Positions 49,059-59,775 are shown, numbered from the stretch's first letter. The stretch: 64,000 nucleotides of DNA from Gammaproteobacteria bacterium (GCA_028870845.1 JAGWOR010000002.1:1-64000), one strand, 5' to 3'. Numbers and translations: made by a program. The notes: generated by a model from the letters alone, not told the origin.

Positions 49059-50162
49059 ATGCAAGACGCTGCAGAAACGATTGTAACCACCCGCTACTGG
49101 CATGCCTTGGGGGACGGACGGGTCCAATGCGATGTCTGTCCGCGCTACTGCAAACTGCATGAGGGCCAGCGCGGACTGTGTTTCGTGCGTGGCTGCGAAG
49201 ACGGCCGGATAAAACTCTTCAGCTATGGCCGTTCTAGCGGGTTTTGCGTCGATCCCGTGGAAAAAAAGCCGCTCAACCATTTCCTGCCGGGCACATCGGT
49301 GCTTTCATTCGGCACCGCAGGATGTAACCTGGCATGCAAGTTTTGCCAGAACTGGGACATGTCAAAATCGCGGGAGATGGACAAGCTCATGGATGCAGCA
49401 ACGCCAGAAACCCTGGCGCATGCCGCGAAGGCATTGGGCTGTGCCAGCATGGCGTATACCTACAATGATCCGGTGATTTTCATGGAATACGCCATGGACG
49501 CGGCGGATGCCGGCCATGCGATCGGCATTAGCTCGGTTGCCGTGACCGCCGGCTACATGTGCGCCGAGCCGCGCATGGATTTCTACCGGCATATGGACGC
49601 AGTCAACGTGGATTTGAAGGCCTTCACCGAAAATTTCTATTGGAAGACCTGCGGCGGACATCTGCAAGCGGTGCTGGATACGCTCATGTATCTCAAGCAT
49701 GAAACCCAGGTGTGGCTGGAAATCACCAGCCTGCTGATTCCAGGGGAAAATGACTCACAACAGGAAATTGAAAGCCTGGTCCAATGGGTGGCAGGCAAGC
49801 TGGGACCGGATGTGCCCCTGCACTTTACGGCTTTCCATCCGGATTGGAAAATGCAGAATACCCCGGCAACGCCCGCACACACATTGCTGAGGGCGCGCGA
49901 GCTCGGCATCCAGAATGGGTTGCGTTATTGCTATACCGGGAATGTGCACGATGCCATCGGTGGCAGCACCTATTGCCATCACTGCGGCGCGTTATTGATC
50001 GAACGCAATTGGTACGAGCTTGGGCAATGGCGGCTTGATACCGATGGACACTGCCTGCAGTGCGGCGCGCTATTGCCCGGAGTATTCAGGGGGCAGCCAG
50101 GGCATTGGGGCCGGCGGCGTATGCCGGTGAGGATCAACCAAGCTGCAAATGGTTTGGGTTGA
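49059..50162 (+). CDS. AmmeMemoRadiSam system radical SAM enzyme
   Basis: VQCDVCPRYCKLHEGQRGLCFVRGCEDGRIKL; radical SAM motif GTAGCNLACKFCQNWDMSKS; C-terminal Zn-ribbon-like CHHCGALL...CLQCGALLPGVF. Confidence 0.95.
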   Translation: MQDAAETIVTTRYWHALGDGRVQCDVCPRYCKLHEGQRGLCFVRGCEDGRIKLFSYGRSSGFCVDPVEKKPLNHFLPGTSVLSFGTAGCNLACKFCQNWDMSKSREMDKLMDAATPETLAHAAKALGCASMAYTYNDPVIFMEYAMDAADAGHAIGISSVAVTAGYMCAEPRMDFYRHMDAVNVDLKAFTENFYWKTCGGHLQAVLDTLMYLKHETQVWLEITSLLIPGENDSQQEIESLVQWVAGKLGPDVPLHFTAFHPDWKMQNTPATPAHTLLRARELGIQNGLRYCYTGNVHDAIGGSTYCHHCGALLIERNWYELGQWRLDTDGHCLQCGALLPGVFRGQPGHWGRRRMPVRINQAANGLG

Positions 50163-50305
50163 GCCTGCGATATTGGCCGCTCTCACATGATTACGGTTAT
50201 ATATACGCGAGTGTGACACGGAGGCGATTCCTGCATGATGCACGGGAAAGCCGGCCGTTTGCATAATAGAATGTGTTTTCCACTAGACCGGGCAGTTAAA
50301 AAAAC

Positions 50306-50947
50306 ATGCACATAGAAAGCGAAAAGTACTACCACATACACAAACACAATTCACCTAAATGGGTTGAAGGCGCCACTTTCATGTTCGGCGACGAACCCAA
50401 TAATTCATGGCGTGCTTTCGAAGTGGCGCGGCGCGGCATTACCAATCCGGAGACCAACGAGGTATACACCGTCGACATGGTGGCCTTCCGCGCCCTGCAT
50501 GTTTATCGCAAGCAGGGGAAAAAAGATCCACACCTGGGTTTCTATCACTACAATCCGGTCATGACGCTGGCGGAGACCCTGGACAGCTTGTTTTTGTCCA
50601 CGCGCATGGTGAGAGAGCTGGTACTGGAAGAGGTGCGAAAACAGATGTACCCGGATCTGCCATCCCGCGCCAACTGCATCTGGCTGATCCCCGAAGACGA
50701 ACGCGCGGTGCGTTTCTGGCTGGAGAATATGCGCGGCGATCACAAGCGGGTTTTCCGTGTGCGTGCCACTGGCGAGATGCATCGCGCACCCCAGCAGGTT
50801 GTCATGGGAGACACGATCTCATTGCTGGAATGGCGCAAACGCGCACTGGATTACTGGAATGGCGTGGATATGGAATCATATGACGATGAAATCACCTGTA
50901 ATGGTGAAATCGAAGTGCTGGAAGAACTGCCCGCCAGCAATTTCTGA
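50306..50947 (+). CDS. Conserved protein of unknown function (possibly DUF2441-like)
   Basis: 213 aa; EKYYHIHKHNSPKWVEGATFMFGDEPNNSWRAFE; LVLEEVRKQMYPDLPSRANCIWLIPEDERAVRFWLENM. Family call tentative. Confidence 0.6.
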   Translation: MHIESEKYYHIHKHNSPKWVEGATFMFGDEPNNSWRAFEVARRGITNPETNEVYTVDMVAFRALHVYRKQGKKDPHLGFYHYNPVMTLAETLDSLFLSTRMVRELVLEEVRKQMYPDLPSRANCIWLIPEDERAVRFWLENMRGDHKRVFRVRATGEMHRAPQQVVMGDTISLLEWRKRALDYWNGVDMESYDDEITCNGEIEVLEELPASNF

Positions 50948-52537
50948 TCAGGGTTTCCCGAACATCCTCGGCAGCAAGGACAGCGCCCGCCGAAATCCCG
51001 TCAACCGGGTTGCAATACCCCGGCCATACAGGGCCTTAAGCGCTCCTTTCAGGCCCTCGTAGGCTTTGATGTCATAAGGCATCCAGAAAGGCTGGCGGCG
51101 CAGGTGCTTGAACCAATCAGTGATAATGACCCTGGGTGCGGTAACCGCCTCGAATGCATAGTGCCCGTGACCGCGGCTGTACCCGGAATCCTTGAATCCG
51201 CCCCAGGGCGTCTCAGTCATGCCGTAGGAAGTCACATGGTCGTTGATCATGATCGCGCCGGCATGAATTTGCTTCGCCAGGGATGCGGCCTTGCCTTGGT
51301 CTCGCGACCAGACCGAGGCACTCAAGCCGTAGCGTGAGTCATTGGCAAGGCGCACGGCCTCGGCATCGCTGGTGTACGGCATGACAGCCAGTATCGGGCC
51401 GAAGGTTTCATCCCGCATGATGGCCATTTCATGGTCGACGCCGGTGAGCACCATGGGGGAAATAAAGTTTGGGTTGGGCGCTGGCGCAGGTCCCGCCTTG
51501 GCGGCCACGCTGGCGCCGCGCTGAAACGCCTCTTCCAGCTGCCGTTGCACCGTATCCACCTGGCGCTGGGTGCAAAGTGGTCCCACGTCCACGTTGAATT
51601 CCGTGCCCGGGCCGACGCGCAAGGCGGAGACTTTTTGCGTGAGCTTGCCCACAAACTCGGCATAGACGTCTTGCTGGATATAAATGCGTTCCACAGCCGC
51701 ACAGGTTTGACCGGCATTGGACAAGCCAGCCCAGACAGCGCCATTAGCGGCCCTTTCCAAGTCGGCATCCGCGCAGACGATCATGGCATCTTTACCGCCA
51801 AGTTCAACTGATATCGGGGTCAGCGTGCGGGCGGCTTTCTCCAGCAACAGCTTGCCAACCGGCACGGAACCCGTGAAGAACAGTTTGTCCACGCCGCTGC
51901 CCGGTTGCAGCAGCAAGTCGCCTGCCGGCGGTCCGTCAATATGGATATGAGAGAACACGCCGGCTGGAATTCCACTCTCGCGGAACATGCGCTGCAGAAA
52001 CACGCCGACAGCGACCGTTTCCGGCGCGGTTTTGAACACCACCGTATTGCCGGCCAGCAGCGCCGGTACGATTTCATGCATTGGAATTCCGAGCGGATAG
52101 TTCCATGGCGAGATGATGCCGATCACGCCCCAGGGAACGCGAATCACGCTGCTGCTTTTGCCGAAGAACAGCCATGACCCGTTTTTTAGACGCTTTGGTT
52201 TGAGGTATTTCCATGCGTGCTTTTCATACCAGCGGCACCCGGCAACAGTCGGCAGGACTTCAGTCGCGAGTGCGTCGAGCCGGGTTTTGCCCACACAGTT
52301 GGAGATTAACGTGGAGAACTCATCCATGTGCGCCAATATCCAGCGGCGCAATTCACGCACAATCTCCCGGCGTTGCGATAGCGGCAACGCGGCCCACTCA
52401 GGCTGGGCATCGCGGGCCAGGCGCAGCGTGGCACGCACTTCTTCGGCGGTTTGCCATGGGAAACGGCCGATAAGTTCCCCAGTGGCCGGATTGCGCAGGG
52501 TGACCCCGGGTGCATCTGAAGCTGTGGTCTCACTCAT
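50948..52537 (-). CDS. Aldehyde dehydrogenase family protein
   Basis: IGIISPWNYPLGIPMHEIVPALLAGNTVVFKTAPET; SVELGGKDAMIV; GLSNAGQTCAAVERIYIQ. Confidence 0.95.
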   Translation of the reverse strand: MSETTASDAPGVTLRNPATGELIGRFPWQTAEEVRATLRLARDAQPEWAALPLSQRREIVRELRRWILAHMDEFSTLISNCVGKTRLDALATEVLPTVAGCRWYEKHAWKYLKPKRLKNGSWLFFGKSSSVIRVPWGVIGIISPWNYPLGIPMHEIVPALLAGNTVVFKTAPETVAVGVFLQRMFRESGIPAGVFSHIHIDGPPAGDLLLQPGSGVDKLFFTGSVPVGKLLLEKAARTLTPISVELGGKDAMIVCADADLERAANGAVWAGLSNAGQTCAAVERIYIQQDVYAEFVGKLTQKVSALRVGPGTEFNVDVGPLCTQRQVDTVQRQLEEAFQRGASVAAKAGPAPAPNPNFISPMVLTGVDHEMAIMRDETFGPILAVMPYTSDAEAVRLANDSRYGLSASVWSRDQGKAASLAKQIHAGAIMINDHVTSYGMTETPWGGFKDSGYSRGHGHYAFEAVTAPRVIITDWFKHLRRQPFWMPYDIKAYEGLKGALKALYGRGIATRLTGFRRALSLLPRMFGKP

Positions 52538-52559
52538 AAGCCTGCAGCACCCAATGGTT

Positions 52560-53210
52560 TCAGAAGATGAATTGTGTATTTTGCAGGATTACATCAAAAG
52601 CGATGATTGCACGGTCACCGCTACCTTTAAAAGGATACACGTAGTGTATGTAGTAAGGCGGAAACAAGATCAGGTCACCGGCGCGAGGATTAAGCCGGCG
52701 TGTCAGGCTTACACCATGGTGGTGGGCGACCGGATGTGGATTGAGAAATTCTATGCAGCCTTCTGGCTCCGGCTTTTCCGGCATGTTCAGGTAATACACT
52801 CCGCTGGCCAGATTGCCGGCGCTGGGATGCATGTGGGGCGCCTGCCAATCGCCAGCAGACAGTATATTTGCCCATGAGGTTATCCGGGTACGCCCGGATT
52901 CCACCTGTTTGTCATAGGCATACTCGAGATAGTCGGTGATGCCAGGCAGGATTATTGCATCGCGCAGATCGCGAATGCCTGGTTCCGTGCGGTCCAGGAA
53001 CATCATCTTTTTAGAGGTCTGATAGCCGCCATAGGTTGTAATAGTGCCGGACAGGGCTTCATTCTCGACGCTGTCCTTGACATGCAGGTCCCGCAGCTTG
53101 GCAAGGATTCCGAGTACATCACGGTTGATTGGTTCTGCTCCCGCATGATGTCTCACCATAACGCGGATCGGGAAATGGTCTTCGAAGCGGGTATCGCGCT
53201 GAATATTCAT
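52560..53210 (-). CDS. Putative 2OG-Fe(II) oxygenase (TIGR02466-like)
   Basis: WANILSAGDWQAPHMHPSAGNLASGVYYLNMPEKPEPEGCIEFLNPHP...LNPRAGDLILFPPYYIHYVYPFKGSGDRAIIAFDVIL. Confidence 0.8.
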   Translation of the reverse strand: MNIQRDTRFEDHFPIRVMVRHHAGAEPINRDVLGILAKLRDLHVKDSVENEALSGTITTYGGYQTSKKMMFLDRTEPGIRDLRDAIILPGITDYLEYAYDKQVESGRTRITSWANILSAGDWQAPHMHPSAGNLASGVYYLNMPEKPEPEGCIEFLNPHPVAHHHGVSLTRRLNPRAGDLILFPPYYIHYVYPFKGSGDRAIIAFDVILQNTQFIF

Positions 53211-53217
53211 TGGGTTC

Positions 53218-55590
53218 TTATTTTACTGCGCCGGAAAGATACAGCCAGGTTTCCACTACGGTATCCGGATTAAGCGAAATGCTTTCGATGCCCTGATCCA
53301 GCAGCCAGCGCGCCAGATCCGGATGATCCGATGGGCCCTGGCCGCAGATGCCGATGTATTTTTTGTGCTTGCGACATGCCTGGATCGCCATGGACAGCAT
53401 GGATTTGACCGCATCGTTGCGTTCGTCGAACAGATGCGCGATCACGCCTGAATCACGGTCCAAACCAAGCGTAAGCTGCGTCATGTCATTGGAACCGATT
53501 GAAAAGCCGTCGAAATACTCAAGAAATTTCTCCGCCAACACGGCATTTGACGGCAGTTCGCACATCATGATGAGTTTGAGGCCGTGCAGACCGCGTTTCA
53601 GGCCGTTGGCCGCCAGCAGCTCGGTGACCTGGCGGGCTTCCTCTACAGTGCGCACAAACGGGATCATCACCTGGACATTGTCCAGACCCATATCCTCGCG
53701 TACCCGGCGTAGCGCGCGGCATTCCAGTTCAAAACAGTCACGGAACTGCTGTGCGATGTAGCGGGATGCGCCACGGAAACCCAGCATGGGGTTTTCCTCG
53801 TGAGGTTCGTACTGGCGGCCGCCAATCAGGTTGGCATATTCGTTGGATTTAAAGTCGGAGGTGCGCACGATCACCGGTTCCGGTGCGAAGGCTGCAGCAA
53901 TGGTGGCGATACCTTCGGCCAGTCTTTCTGTGTAAAAGCTGACTGCATCTTTGTAGCCTGCAATCTGGTCACTGATCTGGCGTTTGATATCCGTAGGCTG
54001 TGAATCCAAGTTGAGCAGTGCCTTGGGATGTATGCCAATCATGCGGTTAATGATGAATTCCAGCCTGGCCAGGCCCACGCCCTTGTTGGGTAACATGGCG
54101 AAGCCAAAAGCCCGCTCAGGATTGCCCACATTCATCATGATTTTGAGCGGCGCTTCGGGCATGTTATTCAGGCTGATATGGCGGTGCTCGAAAGCAAGTT
54201 TACCGGCGTATATGTAGCCGGTATCGCCTTCTGCGCAGGACACGGTGACCGGCTCGCCGTCACTGATTCTGGCGGTGGCGTCACCGCAGCCGACCACAGC
54301 GGGTATGCCGAGTTCCCGGGCAATGATCGCCGCATGGCAGGTCCGGCCACCGCGGTTGGTGACGATCGCCGCAGCGCGCTTCATAATCGGTTCCCAATCG
54401 GGGTCGGTCATGTCCGTGACCAGCACGTCGCCCTCCAGGATATGGTTCATTTCCTTGATGTTGTTGATTATCTTGGCGGTGCCAGCGCCGATTTTTTGGC
54501 CGATACTGCGGCCCTCGGCCAACACCGCGCCTCGTGATTTCAGAGCGTAACGTTCAATGCTGTGTGTTTGCCGGCTTTTAACCGTCTCCGGGCGGGCCTG
54601 CAGGATGTACATCCTGCCGTCATTGCCGTCCTTGGCCCATTCAATATCCATGGGCCTGGCGTAATGCTTTTCGATGATTAGCGCCTGATTTGCCAGTGCC
54701 GTCACTTCGTCGTCATTCAGGCAGAAGCGCGCACGCGCCTCCGCATGCACCTCGATGGTCTTGACGGTCTGGCCGATGCTCTTGCCGTCGCCATAGATCA
54801 TCATGTTGGCCTTGCTGCCGAGACTGCGTCGTACAATGGGAAATTTTCCGGCGGCCAACGCCGGTTTATACACATAGAACTCATCCGGATTCACCGCTCC
54901 TTGCACCACGGTTTCACCAAGTCCATAGGAAGCGGTAATGAAAATCACCTTGTCGAAACCGGATTCGGTATCCAAGGTGAACATCACGCCCGAGGCGCCC
55001 AGATCGCTGCGTACCATGCGCTGAATGCCCGCTGAAAGCGCTACATTTGCGTGCTCGAAACCATGATGCACCCGGTATGCGATGGCCCGGTCATTGAACA
55101 ACGAGGCAAAAACCTGCTTGACAGACTGCAATACTGCGTCGATGCCGCGTACATTCAGTACGGTCTCCTGCTGTCCGGCGAAGGAGGCATCCGGTAGGTC
55201 CTCCGCGGTGGCCGAGGAGCGCACTGCGACGGAGATTTCCTTGCCTGCCTGCCGAATCAATGCTGCATATGCGCTTCGGATTGCCTGTTCCAGACCGGCG
55301 GGAAAGGCAAGGGCGGAGACCCATTCGCGGATTCGGGCGCCGGTCTCGGCCAGCTTTACCACATCATCCACGTTGAGCTTGGACAGTTCCGATTTAATCC
55401 TTGCGTCCATGCCGTCATGCGCCAGAAATTCACGATAGGCGTCCGCAGTGGTGGCAAAGCCGCCTGGCACCGACACACCCAGTCTGGTTAAATGACTGAT
55501 CATTTCGCCCAGGGATGCGTTCTTCCCGCCTACCTTGTCGACGTCCCGCATGCCGAGGTTTTCAAATCCGATCACAAAGCGCTGGTCCAT
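53218..55590 (-). CDS. ppsA: Phosphoenolpyruvate synthase
   Basis: [77 protein letters not shown]. Confidence 0.97.
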   Translation of the reverse strand: MDQRFVIGFENLGMRDVDKVGGKNASLGEMISHLTRLGVSVPGGFATTADAYREFLAHDGMDARIKSELSKLNVDDVVKLAETGARIREWVSALAFPAGLEQAIRSAYAALIRQAGKEISVAVRSSATAEDLPDASFAGQQETVLNVRGIDAVLQSVKQVFASLFNDRAIAYRVHHGFEHANVALSAGIQRMVRSDLGASGVMFTLDTESGFDKVIFITASYGLGETVVQGAVNPDEFYVYKPALAAGKFPIVRRSLGSKANMMIYGDGKSIGQTVKTIEVHAEARARFCLNDDEVTALANQALIIEKHYARPMDIEWAKDGNDGRMYILQARPETVKSRQTHSIERYALKSRGAVLAEGRSIGQKIGAGTAKIINNIKEMNHILEGDVLVTDMTDPDWEPIMKRAAAIVTNRGGRTCHAAIIARELGIPAVVGCGDATARISDGEPVTVSCAEGDTGYIYAGKLAFEHRHISLNNMPEAPLKIMMNVGNPERAFGFAMLPNKGVGLARLEFIINRMIGIHPKALLNLDSQPTDIKRQISDQIAGYKDAVSFYTERLAEGIATIAAAFAPEPVIVRTSDFKSNEYANLIGGRQYEPHEENPMLGFRGASRYIAQQFRDCFELECRALRRVREDMGLDNVQVMIPFVRTVEEARQVTELLAANGLKRGLHGLKLIMMCELPSNAVLAEKFLEYFDGFSIGSNDMTQLTLGLDRDSGVIAHLFDERNDAVKSMLSMAIQACRKHKKYIGICGQGPSDHPDLARWLLDQGIESISLNPDTVVETWLYLSGAVK

Positions 55591-55697
55591 CGTTGTGTCC
55601 TTAATGGCCTGTGACAAGGTTACTGGCTGTATACTGAAGCACCGGATGACTCCCGGTATCGGCGCAACTCAAACCAGTTCCGTCCCTACGGTAAAGT

Positions 55698-56519
55698 ATG
55701 GAAAAGAAACGAACGGTATTCTTTGTGTCGGATCGCACCGGCATCACAGCGGAAGCCCTGGGGCGCAGTCTCATGAGTCAGTTCAATGGTGACGGTTTCA
55801 GGCAAATCACTTTGCCATTTATCGCCAATCTTGACAAGGCGAATCAAGCAGTCGAACGGATTAATTCCGCGGGCAAAGACCAGGGTTTGCGGCCAATCGT
55901 ATTCAGCACCATCGTAGATGACGAGGTACGGACGGTCATTGAGCGCAGCGATGCCCTGTATCTGGACTTTTTCAAGACCTTCATCGGACCGCTGGAAAGT
56001 GAACTGGGGATGCGCTCGTCGCATACGGTTGGCCGGGCGCATGCTTCAGCGGACAACGCCGCCTATATCCAGCGAATCGAGGCGGTCAATTTCGCCCTGG
56101 CAAACGATGACGGCATCAGCACCAAACGCTATCCCGAGGCCGATGTGATACTGGTGGGGGTGTCACGTTCGGGAAAGACCCCGACCTGCCTGTACCTCGC
56201 GCTGCAATTCGGGATCTATGCGGGCAACTATCCCTTAATCGAGGACGACCTCAAACGTGGCAAGCTGCCTGATGTGCTGGTGCCATTCTTGCCCAAGCTT
56301 TATGGCCTTACCATCGAGCCGACACGCCTGCAGCAGATCCGTTACCATCGCCGGCCAGACAGCCGCTATGCTTCAGCCGATCAGGTGCACTATGAAGTGG
56401 AGAAGGCGGAGGACATATTCAAGGCGGTAGGTGTGCCGTATATGAATACCACGCACCCATCCATAGAGGAAATTGCCACTACCGTTCTGCATCAAACCGG
56501 CATCCAGCGCCGTTTCTGA
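55698..56519 (+). CDS. ppsR: PEP synthase kinase/phosphorylase regulatory protein (PpsR, DUF299)
   Basis: KKRTVFFVSDRTGITAEALGRSLMSQF; VGVSRSGKTPTCLYLALQFGI; divergent from ppsA. Confidence 0.96.
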   Translation: MEKKRTVFFVSDRTGITAEALGRSLMSQFNGDGFRQITLPFIANLDKANQAVERINSAGKDQGLRPIVFSTIVDDEVRTVIERSDALYLDFFKTFIGPLESELGMRSSHTVGRAHASADNAAYIQRIEAVNFALANDDGISTKRYPEADVILVGVSRSGKTPTCLYLALQFGIYAGNYPLIEDDLKRGKLPDVLVPFLPKLYGLTIEPTRLQQIRYHRRPDSRYASADQVHYEVEKAEDIFKAVGVPYMNTTHPSIEEIATTVLHQTGIQRRF

Positions 56520-56523
56520 GGGG

Positions 56524-58158
56524 TCAGATCACTGCGGATGGGGATTGGATGCCCTGGGTATCAAGCCGTGCCAGTGATTGCGCCATGCGCGAAAGCGGAG
56601 CCAGCACAGCGCTGCGGGTTTGTGAATGTTGCGCCGCGTCCGGCAGGTACTGTTCCAGGTAGATTCGCAATGTCGCTCCACGCGTGCCGGTACCGGAAAG
56701 ACGGTATACGATGCGTCCGCCACCAGCCGTAGTCACCCATATGCCCTGATTGTGGCTGATGCTGCCGTCCACTGGATCATGGTATGTAAAGTTTTCTGCG
56801 TTGCGTACCGTGACTCCTGCCACGGTTTCATCCGGCAAGCCGCCGACACGCGAACTCAAAAGCCGCATGAGTGCCTGAGCCTGGGCCGCATCACTGATGT
56901 AATAGTCTTCGCGTTGGAAAAAATCGCGGCCATATTCCTGCCAATGCCGGGTAAGGATCATGCCGACGTTTTCCGAGCGCACCGCGATGAGGTTGAGCCA
57001 AAACAAGATCGCCCATAACCCGTCTTTCTCCCGGGCATGGTTGCTGCCGGTACCGAAGCTCTCCTCTCCGCACAAACTCACCTTTCCGGCATCCAGCAGG
57101 TTGCAAAAAAAACGCCAGCCAGTGGGTGTCTCATAGCACGGGATGCCGAGCTTCTCTGCAACACGGTCCACGGCATGGCTGGTGGGCATGGAACGTGCCA
57201 CGCCGATCAGGCCTGATGCATACCCGGGCACCAGATGTGCGTTTGCTGTCAGAACCGCAAGACTGTCACCGGGGGACACCAGCATTTTGCGGCCGATGAT
57301 CATGTTGCGGTCGCCGTCGCCATCCGAAGCAGCGCCGAAATCGGGGCTGTCTTCTGCACTGAATAATTTGATGAGACCGGGCATCTCCAGAGGGTTGGGG
57401 TCGGGGTGAACCCCGGCAAAATCCTCCATGGGTGTGCCATGGATGACCGTGCCTGGCCGGGCGCCCAGGCGTTTTTCAAAAATTTCCACTGCGTATGGGC
57501 CGGTAACTGCATGCATGGCGTCAAAATGCATTTGGAAAGTAGCGGATCTGAGTAGCGCACGGATAATCTCAAAATCAAAAAGATTTTCCATTACACCGGC
57601 ATAGTGGGCGATGGGGTCAATGATTTCGATGGACATGCTGCCCAGTTGCTGGCTGCCGATGCGGTTCAAGTCGATCGCGGAAGTTACATCAAGCATCCGG
57701 TAATGGGTTATTGCCCGGCTGCGCTGGTAAATGGAGTTGCAGTTAGCTTCAGTTGCCTGGCCGCCGTTGGCCAGGTTAAGTTTGATGCCGAAATCGCCTT
57801 GTTGGCCTCCCGGGTTATGGCTGGCGGTAAAAATAAACCCGCCAGCGGCCCGCAGATGCGTTATCAGCATGGAAGCAGCAGGAGTCGATAATAGACCACC
57901 GCGGCCGATGATTGATTTCTTTACGCCATTGGCAGCCGCCATCTTGAGCAGGGTGCCGATGGCTTCACGGTTGAAATATCTGCCGTCGCCCCCGATGACC
58001 AGTGTTCCGGATATCAGCGATGGTATTGCATCGAAACACGCTTGAATGTAATTCTCCAGGTAGTGGGGTTGCTGGAATGCGCGCACCGATTTGCGCAGAC
58101 CGGCGGTACCGGGATTCTGGTCGATGAAGGGACGCGTGGAAACGGTGGCAATTTTCAT
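56524..58158 (-). CDS. pgm: Alpha-D-glucose phosphate-specific phosphoglucomutase
   Basis: DQNPGTAGLRKSVRAFQQPHYLENYIQACFDAI; IFTASHNPGG; DGDGDRNMI; GEESFGTGSNHAREKDGLWAILFW. Confidence 0.95.
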   Translation of the reverse strand: MKIATVSTRPFIDQNPGTAGLRKSVRAFQQPHYLENYIQACFDAIPSLISGTLVIGGDGRYFNREAIGTLLKMAAANGVKKSIIGRGGLLSTPAASMLITHLRAAGGFIFTASHNPGGQQGDFGIKLNLANGGQATEANCNSIYQRSRAITHYRMLDVTSAIDLNRIGSQQLGSMSIEIIDPIAHYAGVMENLFDFEIIRALLRSATFQMHFDAMHAVTGPYAVEIFEKRLGARPGTVIHGTPMEDFAGVHPDPNPLEMPGLIKLFSAEDSPDFGAASDGDGDRNMIIGRKMLVSPGDSLAVLTANAHLVPGYASGLIGVARSMPTSHAVDRVAEKLGIPCYETPTGWRFFCNLLDAGKVSLCGEESFGTGSNHAREKDGLWAILFWLNLIAVRSENVGMILTRHWQEYGRDFFQREDYYISDAAQAQALMRLLSSRVGGLPDETVAGVTVRNAENFTYHDPVDGSISHNQGIWVTTAGGGRIVYRLSGTGTRGATLRIYLEQYLPDAAQHSQTRSAVLAPLSRMAQSLARLDTQGIQSPSAVI

Positions 58159-58218
58159 CAGCAGCTGCTGTTTCGAAACGAGTACATGCCGGGTATTTGG
58201 CCTATGCTATAGTGAATC

Positions 58219-58665
58219 ATGCTCATTGAAACAGTAGAACAACGCATCCGATTGGTAAAGCCCCGCAGTTTTGCCGGGTTGATGACGCTGTATGAAGGCA
58301 ACCATGCAAAAATGAGGCAACTGCTTGGTAACCTGCGGTATCTGCCCTCACAGCTCATGTCTAAAAGCGCCACCGATCTGAGTATTCACCTGTCATTGCA
58401 TGGACGCAGCAAGTACACCTCGACTTTATGCATGACCTACTGGTTTGATGATGATGTGAAATCAAGCGATCCGGAACTGGTGGTGCGCATCTATCACGAT
58501 GCGCGTCTGGCGGAGGCGGTGAGTTGCCGCGAACATCCGCGGCATCCGGTATTCAACGGCGGCTGTTCCCCGGGAGCCAAGCCTATGGAAAAGCGCTGGT
58601 TGCTGAATATGCTGCTGTGTAAATGGCTGGAGTACTGCATCGATCATCGCCATGTGTTTGTCTAG
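58219..58665 (+). CDS. DUF1249 (YqiB-like) family protein
   Basis: FAGLMTLYEGNHAKMRQLLGNL; ELVVRIYHDARLAEAVSCREH; KRWLLNMLLCKWLEYCIDH. Confidence 0.85.
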   Translation: MLIETVEQRIRLVKPRSFAGLMTLYEGNHAKMRQLLGNLRYLPSQLMSKSATDLSIHLSLHGRSKYTSTLCMTYWFDDDVKSSDPELVVRIYHDARLAEAVSCREHPRHPVFNGGCSPGAKPMEKRWLLNMLLCKWLEYCIDHRHVFV

Positions 58666-58893
58666 TCGAGCGTCTGTCAGTCATCATATTCTGTCCAAGA
58701 AACAGGTTTGATACCTTTGATTCAGTTGAGCCTGCAAATCATGCATCCTGCATATTGACTAGCCATGTGCAAAAGTCCAAATTATCGGTTCCAATTGCGG
58801 ATATCCCAGGCTGGCTCGATGAATTTTCACCTCGGGCAGCTTGTTTATTTTCGAGATCCATCACAGAATTTGTAGAACCTGGAGGCAAATAAC

Positions 58894-59775
58894 ATGCTGA
58901 ATTCAACTATCCACCGGACCGGGCTCTGTATTTTGGGAATGGCCGCCATCATGCTTGGGCTTTTTGGCTGCTCCAGTTCGCCAAAGGGATATACGCTGCT
59001 GGCCCAACTGCCGCCTAATTCCAAAGATCAACTTATCATGCAGGCGGCAATTGATGTTGAGGGCCAGGCGTGCAATGTCACGGTGCTTACATGGAGCACT
59101 GAGAGTCCCTGGAATCCGACCTGTACAGTCAACCAGGATCAGCCGACACACAAAAATTTCACAATTGACGGACAACAAGTGGATCTGGTCGGAGACGATG
59201 CGAATGGATTCAAGGTATCCAATCAACTGTCTTTGAAAGTGCCGCTGCCCGCGACTGCCGCGCCGACGTCCAAAACCGCGGTTGCCGCCGCTATCGCTAA
59301 AGCAGTAAACAGTCCGAACCCGAAACCCAATGAAGTTAAAACGCCGACTGCAGCTCCAACGCCCGCAACTTCAGCAACGGCGGCTTCGGCAGCGCCCGGC
59401 CAGGCATTTCCAACACAATGGAAACTTGCCTTATTCCCCGGCCATAGGCAGCTGGTGGCGCAAAACCTGGGTTATCTGGTGAAAAGCGCCGGCATTGACA
59501 TCAACGGCAGTGCCTGCAAGTTACAGGTGGTGTTCAAGGTGCGCTACCCGCCATATAACCTTGACTGTGTGGTTACCACCAACAAGCGCGGAGATCTGAC
59601 CCTGTTGTTCAGCCCTTTCATTGTTGCAAACTCTGCTAAGAGCGCTACCAACAGCATCCTGTTGGTCTCTGAAGGCGAAAGTATCTCGGGCATCATTTGG
59701 GATTCGCATGGATTTGATTCCTGGACTCCGAGTGTGCCTCCTTCCTGGAGAGTCAAACCCAAATCCGGCAGCTAA
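58894..59775 (+). CDS. Hypothetical lipoprotein with internally duplicated domain
   Basis: Lipobox IMLGLFGCSSS; two copies of A-x-IDxxGxAC...P-x-N-x-x-C-x-V; A/P/T-rich linker; GGAGG SD upstream. Confidence 0.7.
   Translation: MLNSTIHRTGLCILGMAAIMLGLFGCSSSPKGYTLLAQLPPNSKDQLIMQAAIDVEGQACNVTVLTWSTESPWNPTCTVNQDQPTHKNFTIDGQQVDLVGDDANGFKVSNQLSLKVPLPATAAPTSKTAVAAAIAKAVNSPNPKPNEVKTPTAAPTPATSATAASAAPGQAFPTQWKLALFPGHRQLVAQNLGYLVKSAGIDINGSACKLQVVFKVRYPPYNLDCVVTTNKRGDLTLLFSPFIVANSAKSATNSILLVSEGESISGIIWDSHGFDSWTPSVPPSWRVKPKSGS

Noticed and set aside
50407-50883. 158-aa ORF in another frame of the 50306-50947 gene
   Set aside because: Alternative frame of a gene with better coding character and SD position
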